NCBI GenBank assembly: GCA_035325705.1
Contig: DAOKZI010000018.1
Location: 1 to 64,000, forward strand
Origin: Ga0077536 sp035325705
GTDB taxonomy: Bacteria; Pseudomonadota; Gammaproteobacteria; Ga0077536
Direction: 5' to 3'
Length of the DNA: 64,000 nt
Shown piece by piece: positions 23,409-31,584 of the stretch. The position numbers and the translations under genes are program-made. Below the pieces are notes generated by a model, which made no database searches, was not told the origin of the DNA, and saw only the letters and a program-made list of their open reading frames with translations. Numbering within the stretch: the first letter of the stretch is position 1; each line of letters starts with the position of its first letter.

Positions 23409-25949
23409 GTGCAGACGCCTACTCATCCGGCCGCCGTCGCGCGCAGCGGCCTCAGCAGCGACGAGGCCGCGCGACGTCTCGCGGCCGAGGGCTACAACGA
23501 GCTGCCCCAGGACGCGCCGCAGGGCCTGTGGTCCATGGTCTGGCACACGCTGACCGAGCCGATGTTCATCCTGCTCGTCGCGGCCGGGGCGCTGTACGTG
23601 GTGCTGGGCGATCTGCGCGAGGCGGCGCTGCTGTTGTTCGCGGTCGCGGTCGTGCTGACGATCACCGTCGTCCAGGAACGGCGCACCGAGCGCGTGCTCG
23701 GCGCCTTGCGCGACATGACGAGCCCGCGCGCGCTGGTGCTGCGCGACGGCGCGCAGATGCGCATCCCCGGCCGCGAAGTCGTGCGCGGGGACGTGGTGCT
23801 GCTCGCCGAAGGCGATCGCGTGCCGGCCGACGCGGTGATGCTCGCCGGCGGCGCCGTCGAGTGCGACGAGTCGCTGCTGACCGGTGAAGCCGTGCCCGTG
23901 CGCAAACGCGCGCTCGCGGCCGACGACGCCGCCGAGTTCGCATCGCCCGGCGGTGACGATCGGCCCTATCTCTATTCCGGCAGCGTGCTGGTTCGCGGCC
24001 AGGCCGTGATCGAAGTCCGTCGAGCCGGGCGCGACACCGAGCTCGGCCGCATCGGCACGGCGCTGCGCGCGGTGAAGATGGAGCGCACGCCGCTGCAGCG
24101 GGAAATCGCCGCGCTGGTGCGCGTCGTCGCGAGCTTGGGCCTCCTCGTCTGCGCGATCATCGTGATCCTCCTCGGCACGCTGCGCGAGGACTGGCTGGGC
24201 GGCCTGCTCGCCGGGATCACGGCCGCGATGTCGCTGATCCCGGAAGAGTTCCCGGTCGTGCTGACGGTCTTTCTCGCGCTCGGCGCCTGGCGTCTCTCGC
24301 GGCATCGCGTGCTGACCCGCCGCGTCGCCGTGATCGAGACGCTGGGCGCGGCGACGGTGCTGTGCGTCGACAAGACCGGCACCCTGACCGAGAACCGCAT
24401 GCGCGTCGCGCGCCTCGTCACGGCGAGCGGCGAGGCCTGCGAGATCGGGGCGGCGACGGATCTGCCCGAAGCCTTTCACGCGCTGCTCGAGTTCGGGATT
24501 CTGGCGAGCGCCGTCAATCCCTTCGATCCGATGGAGCAGGCCTTCAAGGTGCTCGGCGAGCGCCTGCTCGCGGGCACCGAGCACCTGCATGCGAGCTGGA
24601 CGCTGGTGCAGGAGTACGCCATCGCGCCGGCGATGCTGGCGATGACCCACGTGTGGCAGGCGACGGACCGGGCCGACTACGTCGTCGCGGCCAAAGGTGC
24701 GCCGGAGGCGATCCTCGATCTCTGCCACGCCGACGCCGCGACGCTGGCCGCGACGCGCGCGCGCGTGAACGCGCTGGCCGCGGACGGCTTGCGCGTGATC
24801 GCCGTCGCCCGCGGCCGCCACGCCGGTCCTCACTGGCCGAGCGAGCAGCACGATTTCACCTACAGCTTCCTCGGCCTCGTCGGGCTCGAGGATCCGCTGC
24901 GCGCCGAAGTGCCGGCGGCGGTGCGCGAATGCCGCGCCGCCGGCATCCGCGTCGCAATGATCACCGGCGACTATCCCGGCACGGCGCGCGCCGTGGCCCG
25001 CGCCGCGGGCCTTGCCGTCGACGGCGCGCTGCTGAGCGGGGACGAGATCGCAGCCCTCGACGACGCGGCGCTCGCCGCGCGGATCGCGAGGACGCAGGTC
25101 TTCGCGCGCGCGATGCCGGCGCAGAAGCTGCGTCTCGTGCAGGCCTGGATCGCCGACGGCGAAGTCGTCGCGATGACGGGCGACGGCGTCAACGACGCCC
25201 CCGCGCTGCGCGCGGCCCACATCGGCATCGCGATGGGCGCGCGCGGGACCGACGTCGCGCGCGAAGCGGCCTCGCTGGTGCTCGCGAACGACGACTTCGC
25301 CTCGATCGTGCGCGCCGTGCGCATGGGCCGGCGCATCTTCGACAATCTGCGCAAGGCGACGGGCTACATCCTCGCCGTGCACATGCCCGTGGCGGCGGTA
25401 TCGCTCGCGCCGCTCTTCGGCGGCTGGCCGCTGCTGCTTTTCCCGGTGCACGTCGTGTTCCTCGAGCTCGTGATCGACCCGGCGTGCTCGCTGGTCTTCG
25501 AGGGCGAGGAAGAGGAGGCCGATCTGATGCAACGGCCGCCGCGTGCGCGCGGCGAGCGGCTCGTCGATCGCGCCACGCTCGTGCGCAGCCTGCTGCAGGG
25601 AAGTGCGGCGAGCCTGGCGGTGATCGCGGTCTATGCGACGGCGCTGCGTCACGAGGAGATCGAGGTCGCGCGCACGCTAGGCTTCACGACGCTGCTCGTC
25701 GCCAATCTCGCGCTGATCGTACTCAATCGCTCGCGACGCAGGAGCTGGCTCGGCAATCTGCTCGCGCCCAATCGCGCGCTGCGCGCGGTGCTCGCCGGCG
25801 CCGTGCTGCTGTATGCGGCGACGTTGGGGCTGCCTTGGCTGCGCGATCTGTTCCTGTTCGGCGCGCCGGCGCTCGGGGCCCTGCTCGGGGCCATCGCCGT
25901 CGGCCTCCTCGCGGTAGTGCCGCTGGGGCTGGTCGCTCGCCGCGACTGA
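23409..25949 (+). CDS. P-type cation-translocating ATPase
   Basis: An 846-residue P-type ATPase. An N-terminal cation-ATPase domain (LSSDEAARRLAAEGYNELPQ) is followed by TGEAVPV (actuator), PEEFPVVLTVFLA in helix M4, phosphorylation motif DKTGTLT (Asp321), a nucleotide-binding domain with KGAPEAIL, and TGDGVNDAPAL. The C-terminal helices contain ELVIDPACS followed by an acidic run. PEEFP in place of the PEGLP of calcium pumps marks a bacterial subgroup with unsettled ion specificity (calcium or manganese likely). The start is taken as GTG 23409, because the upstream ATG lies inside the divergent aminopeptidase gene; this start is moderately certain. Confidence 0.88.
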   Translation: MQTPTHPAAVARSGLSSDEAARRLAAEGYNELPQDAPQGLWSMVWHTLTEPMFILLVAAGALYVVLGDLREAALLLFAVAVVLTITVVQERRTERVLGALRDMTSPRALVLRDGAQMRIPGREVVRGDVVLLAEGDRVPADAVMLAGGAVECDESLLTGEAVPVRKRALAADDAAEFASPGGDDRPYLYSGSVLVRGQAVIEVRRAGRDTELGRIGTALRAVKMERTPLQREIAALVRVVASLGLLVCAIIVILLGTLREDWLGGLLAGITAAMSLIPEEFPVVLTVFLALGAWRLSRHRVLTRRVAVIETLGAATVLCVDKTGTLTENRMRVARLVTASGEACEIGAATDLPEAFHALLEFGILASAVNPFDPMEQAFKVLGERLLAGTEHLHASWTLVQEYAIAPAMLAMTHVWQATDRADYVVAAKGAPEAILDLCHADAATLAATRARVNALAADGLRVIAVARGRHAGPHWPSEQHDFTYSFLGLVGLEDPLRAEVPAAVRECRAAGIRVAMITGDYPGTARAVARAAGLAVDGALLSGDEIAALDDAALAARIARTQVFARAMPAQKLRLVQAWIADGEVVAMTGDGVNDAPALRAAHIGIAMGARGTDVAREAASLVLANDDFASIVRAVRMGRRIFDNLRKATGYILAVHMPVAAVSLAPLFGGWPLLLFPVHVVFLELVIDPACSLVFEGEEEEADLMQRPPRARGERLVDRATLVRSLLQGSAASLAVIAVYATALRHEEIEVARTLGFTTLLVANLALIVLNRSRRRSWLGNLLAPNRALRAVLAGAVLLYAATLGLPWLRDLFLFGAPALGALLGAIAVGLLAVVPLGLVARRD

Positions 25950-26169
25950 GCGTGCGCGCGATTGCCAGCGATCGCGCGGCCTCGATATGCTGCCCACTGG
26001 CTGCACTCCGCCAGCGGGGAATTCAGCAATGCAGGCGTGCCTTCATTCTCGCGGCAGACCTTATCGAAGCCCGGCTCGGCTGCGAGGGCGAACGGCCGTG
26101 ATCGCCGCGATCCGGCGCTCGAGCGGCCGCGCCATCCTCCGCAGCTCCCCCGTGGACGGCGCTTGAGCC
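25950..26169. other. Intergenic region, nothing recognised
   Basis: About 220 bases between the ATPase and a possible very small gene. A short reading frame 26029-26166 exists, but it is Arg/Ser-rich without family character and I do not call it. Confidence 0.4.
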
Positions 26170-26322
26170 GTGGCGCGTTCCGCCAAGCGCATCGCGCGCC
26201 AGAAACTGCGCAGCCGCGTCGCGCAGCACCCGCTGCTCGGCAAGGGCGGCGTACACCAGAAGACCCGCAAGGCCGAGCGCAAGCGCGAGCGCCAGCGGCT
26301 CGCGAGCGCTCCGCTGGAGTAG
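26170..26322 (+). CDS. Possible very small basic protein
   Basis: A 50-residue reading frame starting GTG, rich in Lys and Arg, with regular GC-rich third positions typical of real genes here. It reads like a small nucleic-acid- or ribosome-associated protein (RIARQKLRSRVAQHPLLGKG, then VHQKTRKAERKRERQ). An in-frame stop lies just before the GTG, so no longer form is possible. No good ribosome-binding site is seen, and a longer antisense frame covers the same bases, so the call is tentative. Confidence 0.35.
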   Translation: MARSAKRIARQKLRSRVAQHPLLGKGGVHQKTRKAERKRERQRLASAPLE

Positions 26323-26493
26323 GACCATCGCGCAGCGCGCACGGGCGCGCGACCGCCTTTCCCGGCGACTCGACCGCGGCTACAGTGCGCTCGTCATTCC
26401 TGCACGGCCTGCTGCGCGGGGATGACTGGAGCGAGCGCCGCTGCTCGATATTCGCACTCGGCCATGGATATCTCGCAACCGGGGAGGACGACG

Positions 26494-27675
26494 ATGCAAG
26501 TCTCGACCGTACTCTACGACGATCGCAGCACCAGCGGCCTCGCCGCGGATGCCGACGGCGATCACCTGTGGCTCGCGCCGGACGAGCTGCAGCGCGCGAC
26601 GGGCTGGAAGCTCGAGCCCCAAGGACTCTGCCGCGGCGACGCCTGCGTGCGCGGCGACGCGCGCTGGCGCGACGCGCAGGGTCGCGTGGATCTCGCCGCC
26701 TTCGCTCGCCATTTGGGCCAGCCCGCGATCCGCGCGGACGCGGCCGGCGTGTGGGCTTTCGGCGAGAGCGTCGACGCCCGCCGCGAGCGGCTGATGTCTC
26801 TGGCAGCGCCCGATTTCACGCTGCCCGATCTCGACGGCAAGCTGCATTCGCTGTCCGACTATCGCGGCAAGAAAGTCTTCCTGTTCTCCTGGGGCTCGTA
26901 CTGAGGCTGCAGCTTCGACCTGTCCGTGTGGCAGGTGATCTACGAAGAGTTGAAGCCCAGGGGCATCGAGTTCATCGCCGTCGCGCTCGATACGGGCGGC
27001 AAGGCCGCGGTCGAAGCACGCATCCGCTGCCGCGATCTCGCGGCGCTGCCGTCGGTCGTGGCGCCGCTGATGGGCTGGTCAGCCGAGCTGTGGGCAAAGC
27101 AGGCGCCGCCGAGCTATCCCTGCCTGATCGACGAGGCGCACGTGGTCGCCGAACTCTACGGCATGGTCAATGTGCCGCAGGGCGTGTGGATCGACGAACA
27201 GGGCCGGCTGGTGCGGCCGGTCGAATCGGCCGGCACTGCCGACATGACGCGCAAGATGGATCGTACGACGTTCGAGCTGCCGGCCGAGGCCGCGGCGCGC
27301 AGCATCGCGACCCGCAACGAATACATCGACGCCTTGCGTGACTGGGTCGAGCACGGCGCCGCCAGCCGCTACGTGATGAAGCCGGAGGAGATCCGGCGAC
27401 GGCTGCGCGGACCGGCCGAGGCCGACGTGCGCGCCGCGACGCACGTGCGGCTCGCTCGCCATCTCTATGCGCAGGGCGAGCTCGAGCGGGCCAAGCATCA
27501 TTTCCGCGAGGCCGTGAACCTGTGTCCGGAGAAATGGAACTACCGCCGCCAGTCGAACATGCTCGATCCCCAGAGCATCGGCCAGCTCAACGCAGGACCC
27601 GACTTCTGGGCCGCCGTCGACGCGCTCGGCGAGCGCGAGTTCTACGAGCCGGCCGACTTCAGCGCGGCGCGTTGA
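26494..27675 (+). CDS. Candidate selenoprotein, thioredoxin-fold redox protein (Sec137)
   Basis: One 393-residue protein if the in-frame TGA at 26902-26904 is read as selenocysteine. Before it: an N-terminal domain with GLCRGDACV, then a peroxiredoxin/ResA-like start (APDFTLPDLDGKLHSLSDYR, then GKKVFLFSWGSY). The TGA falls exactly where these proteins carry the redox Cys, giving Y-U137-G-C139, and the fold continues in frame (SFDLSVWQVIYEELKPRGIE, FIAVALD, YPCLID, VPQGVWIDEQGRLV), then a helical tail with a TPR-like segment. A SECIS-like hairpin follows the TGA. The ATG at 26494 has GGGGAGG upstream. Probably a thiol/selenol oxidoreductase. selA/selB/selC/selD are not in the window; without them this would be a truncated pseudogene. 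Confidence 0.8.
26913..26947 (+). promoter_or_regulatory. Bacterial SECIS-like hairpin after the TGA
   Basis: Starting 8 bases after the TGA (26902-26904). Lower stem CTTCG (26913-26917) pairs with CGAAG (26943-26947); upper stem ACCTG (26918-26922) pairs with CAGGT (26932-26936); then a single bulged T (26923), a CC/GG pair step and a GTGT loop (26926-26929). A bulged U followed by a short helix and a loop with GU is the arrangement recognised by SelB in Escherichia coli fdhF, and the distance from the TGA is similar. The lower stem has a six-base one-sided bulge. Confidence 0.7.
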
Positions 27676-27717
27676 GCGGACGGTCTTCGTAGCGTCTGCG
27701 CCTCGCGAACGCACTGA

Positions 27718-27863
27718 ATCTAGCCACGGAGGACACGGAGAAAGAAAGGGATTGATGGGAGCCTCCGTGGCGCCGGCGTCCAGGGTTGCAAATGGATTCG
27801 CGGAGCCGCCGGCTCAATCAATCTCTTTCTCCGTGCCCTCCGTGGCCTCCGTGGCTAGATTAA
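27718..27863. repeat. Family C inverted-repeat element (about 146 bp)
   Basis: Arms AATCTAGCCACGGAGGACAC and its inverse (ending GTGGCTAGATT) flank AAAGAAAGGGATTGAT and CAATCAATCTCTTTCTCC. The whole element reads as a nearly perfect long palindrome with an unpaired centre of about 50 bases; it has no coding capacity. Similar elements are at 30375 and 45631. The form is that of a non-autonomous mobile or REP-type element. Confidence 0.85.
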
Positions 27864-27917
27864 TCGGCGTTCGAGGTGGCACACCCCCGGACGCTCAGCG
27901 CTCATCCGGGGTACGCG

Positions 27918-28325
27918 CTACGACTTGCGCGGCAGGGCATAGGTGCCGGTTGCCTGCGCGACCGGGGCCGGCTCTCCTTCCGAGTAGACGAGCACCTCGC
28001 CCGTTGCGAGCGTGCGGCCGACCTTGAGCAGCCGGCACTCGCCGATCAGATCGCGCGTCGCCGCCGGCTTCCTCAGGTAGTTGATCGTCAGCGTCGTCGT
28101 CACCGCCATCGGCTCGATGCCGATCGTCGCGAGCAGCGCGAGGTAGATCGCATTGTCGGCGACCTCCATCATCACCGGTCCGGAGACCGTGTCGCCCGGA
28201 CGCAGATCCGCGTGGGTGATGCGCCGGCGCACGGTGGCGCTCATCTCGCCGCAGCGTTCGACGGTGCACTTGCTCTGTGGAAACTCGGTGACGAGGAAAC
28301 GGTTCAGTTCTTCGGCGGTGGGCAT
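27918..28325 (-). CDS. PaaI-family thioesterase
   Basis: A 135-residue hotdog-fold protein of the PaaI/YbgC class that hydrolyses acyl-CoA thioesters. Landmarks: THADLRPGDTVSGPVMMEVAD (helix region; read in two parts), the TTLTINYLRKPAATRDL strand and EVLVYSEGEPAPVAQATGTY. The start at 28325 is an ATG after which the fold begins at once. It is the last of four minus-strand genes (cupin, alpha/beta hydrolase, small hydrolase, thioesterase) that look like a small catabolic unit. Substrate unknown. Confidence 0.82.
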   Translation of the reverse strand: MPTAEELNRFLVTEFPQSKCTVERCGEMSATVRRRITHADLRPGDTVSGPVMMEVADNAIYLALLATIGIEPMAVTTTLTINYLRKPAATRDLIGECRLLKVGRTLATGEVLVYSEGEPAPVAQATGTYALPRKS

Positions 28326-28345
28326 GCGGCAATTCCGGTTGAAGC

Positions 28346-28816
28346 TCAGCTCGCGACGATGCGGCCTTCGCAGGCCGCGAGCATCGCCGCGAGCGGCGCC
28401 GGTGTCGCGAGCCGGTGATCCTCGCCGATCTCGAGCAGCGCCGTCTGCGGCAGGCCGCTCGCGCGAATCAGCTCGACCGAATCCGCATAGGGCACTATCT
28501 CGTCGGCGCGACTGTGGAGGACGAGGGCGCCGGGCGCGACGCGGCGCGCGCGGCCCCAGCGGCGCCACGCCGGACACAGCAGCACGAGCCGCGCGCCGAC
28601 GCCGGCGAGGTTCATCGCCAGCGCACCGCCGCGGCTCGAACCGACGACGACGTCCGGCTGCCCGGCGCCGTATGCGGCCTGGCCCGTCGCGAGGGCACGC
28701 TCGAAGTCGTCGTCGTCGAGGGCGGGATTGAAGACCTCGTGACCGTGCTCGGCGAGGAAGCGCGGCTTCACGCCGCCGGGAACGGAGTGCCAGCCGTGCA
28801 GAAACAGGATGCGCAT
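28346..28816 (-). CDS. Small alpha/beta hydrolase
   Basis: A 156-residue alpha/beta hydrolase, short for the superfamily and close in pattern to RBBP9/YdeN-type serine hydrolases. The nucleophile elbow is VVGSSRGGAL; oxyanion HGWHSVPGG is at the N-terminus; Asp in HSRADEIVPY and His in GEDHRLAT complete the triad. Separated from the thioesterase by 20 bases on the same strand. Confidence 0.82.
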   Translation of the reverse strand: MRILFLHGWHSVPGGVKPRFLAEHGHEVFNPALDDDDFERALATGQAAYGAGQPDVVVGSSRGGALAMNLAGVGARLVLLCPAWRRWGRARRVAPGALVLHSRADEIVPYADSVELIRASGLPQTALLEIGEDHRLATPAPLAAMLAACEGRIVAS

Positions 28817-28896
28817 GCGAGGACTCGGGTGCTCGGGACGGCGTCTACCGTGCCATGAAGATTCTCGAGCGCGTAGACGCCGGGGCGATCGCGCTT

Positions 28897-28931
28897 CGTA
28901 GCCCGGGTGCAGCGTAGCGGAACCCGGGATC
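28897..28931. repeat. Family A half-repeat
   Basis: One arm, CGTAGCCCGGGTGCAGCGTA then GCGGAACCCGGGATC. It touches the stop codon of the next minus-strand gene and so separates it from the small hydrolase. Confidence 0.75.
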
Positions 28932-29738
28932 TCATCTCTGCCGGCGCAGGAAATCGAGCAGCACCGCGTTGAAGGCGAGCGGCTGCTCGATGTTGGAGAG
29001 GTGGCCGGCGCGCTCGAGGATGGCGAGGCGCGCGTCCGGGATCCTCGCGACCATGTCGCGCGCGATCGCCGGCGGCGTCAGCCTGTCTTCCTCGCCGCAG
29101 ACGACGAGCGTCGGCACGCGGAATTCACCGAGCCGCGCGACGGGCTCGTAGCGCGTCATCGCCTCGATCGCCTTGATATAGGACTCCTTGTGCAGCATCG
29201 CCATGCTGTCGATCAGGCGCTGCAGCGCTGCCGGTGCGGCGTTCTTGCCGAGCAGCGTCGGCGCCACCAGCGGCGCGATGTCGCGCGGCTCCTTGCCGTC
29301 TTCGACCAGCGGCTTGCGACGCGAGGCGATGAACTTCTCGCGCTGCTCCTCGGTGATCGACGCGTCATAGCCGGGAAAGGTATCGCACAGCACGAGGCTC
29401 GCGACGCGGCGCGGATGCGCCTCGTAGAAATCCATCGCGATGCGCCCGCCCATCGACAGGCCGACGAGATGGGCCTGCGCGACGCCGAGATGATCGAGCA
29501 GGCGCAGTAGATCGGCCGCGAAATCCGGGAAGGCGAGCGCAGCCTCGTAGTCATCGCTGTCGCCGTAGCCGCGCGCGTCCCAGGCCACGGCGCGGAACTC
29601 GGGCGCGAGCGCGTCGAGCTGCTCGCGCCAGTTCGTGCGATTGCCGCCGATGCCGTGCATGAACACGACGGTCGGCCCGGTGCCGATCGCCTCGTAGGCG
29701 AGGCGCGGGGTGCCGGGAACATAGGACGGCGCGCCCAT
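28932..29738 (-). CDS. Alpha/beta fold hydrolase
   Basis: A 268-residue alpha/beta hydrolase. Oxyanion HGIGGNRTNW, nucleophile elbow GLSMGG, acid in CGEEDRLTP and His in ERAGHLSNIEQP match the enol-lactone/ester hydrolase group (PcaD-like). The first residues (MGAPSYVPGTPRLAYEAIG) favour the start at 29738. The cupin gene ends 8 bases upstream, so the two are cotranscribed. Role in breakdown of an aromatic or cyclic compound is inference. Confidence 0.85.
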   Translation of the reverse strand: MGAPSYVPGTPRLAYEAIGTGPTVVFMHGIGGNRTNWREQLDALAPEFRAVAWDARGYGDSDDYEAALAFPDFAADLLRLLDHLGVAQAHLVGLSMGGRIAMDFYEAHPRRVASLVLCDTFPGYDASITEEQREKFIASRRKPLVEDGKEPRDIAPLVAPTLLGKNAAPAALQRLIDSMAMLHKESYIKAIEAMTRYEPVARLGEFRVPTLVVCGEEDRLTPPAIARDMVARIPDARLAILERAGHLSNIEQPLAFNAVLLDFLRRQR

Positions 29739-29746
29739 CGTCGCGC

Positions 29747-30124
29747 TCAGACGTACCAGGGCAGCGGCAGCGCCGCGCCGTCGGCCGTCTCGACCTTCAC
29801 CGGCGCCATCGCGAGCGTCGCGACGATGTGCAGCGCTTCGTCGCCGTCGTTGCAGATCTGGTGGATCGCGTTCGGCGGGATGATCAGCGTCTGATCGGCC
29901 TTGAACGGCAGCACGCGATCCTCGAATTTGCACACGCCCGCGCCGCTCATGATGAGGATGACCTCCTCGCAGTCGTGGCGGTGGACGGGGGTCGAGGCCC
30001 GCGGCGCGATCGTCTGCCGCCACACCTCGAACTGCCTGAGGCCGTCCTGCGCGCCGGCCAGGGTCTGGTGCTCGAGTCCGGGCAGATGGTGCAGCTTCGC
30101 GGCGGGATTGTGATTGACGTGCAT
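29747..30124 (-). CDS. Cupin domain protein
   Basis: A 125-residue single-domain cupin. Metal-binding motif 1 is HRHDCEEVILIMSG and motif 2 is PPNAIHQICND. The ATG at 30124 follows a full GGAGGT at a spacing of about five bases. As first gene of the hydrolase unit it may be a small dioxygenase, isomerase or sensor; sequence alone does not decide. Confidence 0.85.
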   Translation of the reverse strand: MHVNHNPAAKLHHLPGLEHQTLAGAQDGLRQFEVWRQTIAPRASTPVHRHDCEEVILIMSGAGVCKFEDRVLPFKADQTLIIPPNAIHQICNDGDEALHIVATLAMAPVKVETADGAALPLPWYV

Positions 30125-30374
30125 GATCCACCTCCGGGCCGTAGAGGCCCCTATTCCCCAGCACGACAGGGAGCATGTCAAGGCGGCCTCGCGCCGAACC
30201 TCGATAGGCGAGTCTTCATTCGCTGCAGTTCGCCGCGTGCTCGGCCGCCGCCGGCGGGCAGATGCGCGAAGCAGCCGGCCGCGGCAAACTGCGCGGCTGC
30301 AATGTAAAAGACCGTCAAGCCGGCGGCTGCGGATTCGAGCGCGGCCGTCGGACTGTGCCGCTCGGGCGTTGAGT

Positions 30375-30507
30375 AATCTAGCTACGGAGGCCACGGAGGA
30401 AGAAAGGGATTGATCGGAGCTTCCGTCACGCCTGCGCCCCTCGTCGCTACCGCATTACGGCGTCGCCGGCTCAATCAATCTCTTCCTCCGTGCCCTCTGT
30501 GGCTAGC
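30375..30507. repeat. Family C inverted-repeat element
   Basis: Starts AATCTAGCTACGGAGGCCAC and ends with the inverse. Inner blocks GAAAGGGATTGATCGGAGC and GGCTCAATCAATCTCTTCC match the 27718 copy; the centre differs. Confidence 0.85.
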
Positions 30508-30512
30508 GAGTC

Positions 30513-30584
30513 GTAGGTTGGGCTGACGAAGGAAGCCCAACATCGGGCGCCGAACCTTGGGCTTCCTTCGTCAGCCCAACCTGC
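30513..30584. repeat. Family B hairpin repeat
   Basis: Arms GGTTGGGCTGACGAAGGAAG and the inverse CTTCCTTCGTCAGCCCAACC around a short centre (ATCGGGCGCCGAAC). It directly follows the family C copy. Confidence 0.9.
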
Positions 30585-30618
30585 AAACTGGGCGGTGGCT
30601 AGATTCTCTTCGTTGGCA

Positions 30619-31569
30619 TCAGTGGATGCGGAAGAGCTCGCGGGCGAGCTCGCAGCGTTCGACGGCGGTGCCGGGTATGCTTTCGAGGCGGTCGATGGCT
30701 TCGAGCCGGCCGCGCAGGCCGCGGCGGTTCGCGATCTGGATCGCGAGCCCGGGACGGGCGTTCAGCTCGAGCAGCAGCGGGCCGTGCGTGCGATCGATCA
30801 CGATGTCGACGCCGAGGTAGCCTAGGCCCGTCAATTCGTAGCAGCGGGCGCCGAGCTCGAGCAGCCGCGGCCAGTTCGGGATCTCGATGTGCGACAGCGA
30901 GACGCCGAAGTCCGGGTGCTCGGCGACGATGCGGTTCTGCCACACGCCGTGCACGGTCAGACCGGTCGCAATCTCGATGCCGACGCCGACCGCGCCCTGG
31001 TGCAGATTCGCCTTGCCGTCGGACTGGCGCGTCGGCAGCCGCACCATCGCCATCGTCGGCACGCCGCGATAGACCAGCAGCCGGATGTCGGGCACGCCCT
31101 GATAGCTGACCGGATCGAAGATCGGATCGACCCGCACGCGATACTCGACCATCGCGTCGTCGCGCACGCCGCCGAGACTGTAGACGCCGCTCAAGATGTT
31201 GGAGACGTGGAATTCCACTTCCTCGAGCGAGAGACCGCGGCCGTCGGGCTTGACGACCAGATCCTTGCGCCGGCCGTCGATCACGAGCACGCCGCTGCCG
31301 CCGCTGCCGTGTGCGGGCTTGATCACGAACTCGCTGTACGGCGCGAGACGCTCGCCGAGCTTCTGCAGATCGTGCTCGGTCTCGAAGGTCGCGTAGAGCT
31401 GCGGGACGGCGATGCCCGCTTCGATCGCGAGGCGCTTGGTGGTCAGCTTGTCGTCGACGAGCGGATAACGGCGGCGCGGATTGTGCCGCATGATGTAGTC
31501 GCGGTTGCGCGCATTGAGCCCGAGGATGCCCGCATTGCGCAGCCTGAGCCAGGTGTCGAAGAACAGCAT
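30619..31569 (-). CDS. Alpha-L-glutamate ligase-like protein (RimK-related ATP-grasp)
   Basis: A 316-residue ATP-grasp enzyme related to RimK, the ligase that adds glutamate to ribosomal protein S6. Visible features are the lid lysines (DDKLTTKRLA), FVIKPAHGSGGSGVLVI (ATP-binding), DIRLLVYRG, and metal-binding LLLELNARPGLAIQIANRRG. It matches the RimK-related group that always travels with a zinc-protease-like and a UUP1-type membrane gene, as here (gap 15 bases). Probably a peptide or amino-acid ligase acting with those partners; substrate unknown. Confidence 0.88.
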   Translation of the reverse strand: MLFFDTWLRLRNAGILGLNARNRDYIMRHNPRRRYPLVDDKLTTKRLAIEAGIAVPQLYATFETEHDLQKLGERLAPYSEFVIKPAHGSGGSGVLVIDGRRKDLVVKPDGRGLSLEEVEFHVSNILSGVYSLGGVRDDAMVEYRVRVDPIFDPVSYQGVPDIRLLVYRGVPTMAMVRLPTRQSDGKANLHQGAVGVGIEIATGLTVHGVWQNRIVAEHPDFGVSLSHIEIPNWPRLLELGARCYELTGLGYLGVDIVIDRTHGPLLLELNARPGLAIQIANRRGLRGRLEAIDRLESIPGTAVERCELARELFRIH

Positions 31570-31584
31570 CGTGCGGCGCCCGCG

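Larger units (their letters stand above)
30125..30618. other. Intergenic region with repeats
   Basis: About 490 bases between the divergent cupin gene (minus strand) and the end of the RimK-related gene. The first 250 bases have no recognisable gene and probably hold the cupin promoter; the rest is a family C element followed at once by a family B hairpin. Confidence 0.7.

Noticed and set aside
21819..25652. A 1277-residue minus-strand open frame
   Set aside because: It is antisense to the aminopeptidase and the P-type ATPase, rich in Arg/His/Gln without domains; in very GC-rich DNA long shadow frames are expected.
26023..26328. A 101-residue minus-strand hydrophobic frame
   Set aside because: Its C-terminal half is low-complexity, it has no clear ribosome-binding site, and the plus-strand small frame has better codon use; neither is strongly supported.
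26902..26904. TGA as a simple nonsense mutation splitting a redoxin gene in two
   Set aside because: Cannot be excluded, but the TGA sits exactly at the catalytic Cys, no other damage is seen in the 1.2-kb frame, and a SECIS-like hairpin follows; selenocysteine is the better reading.
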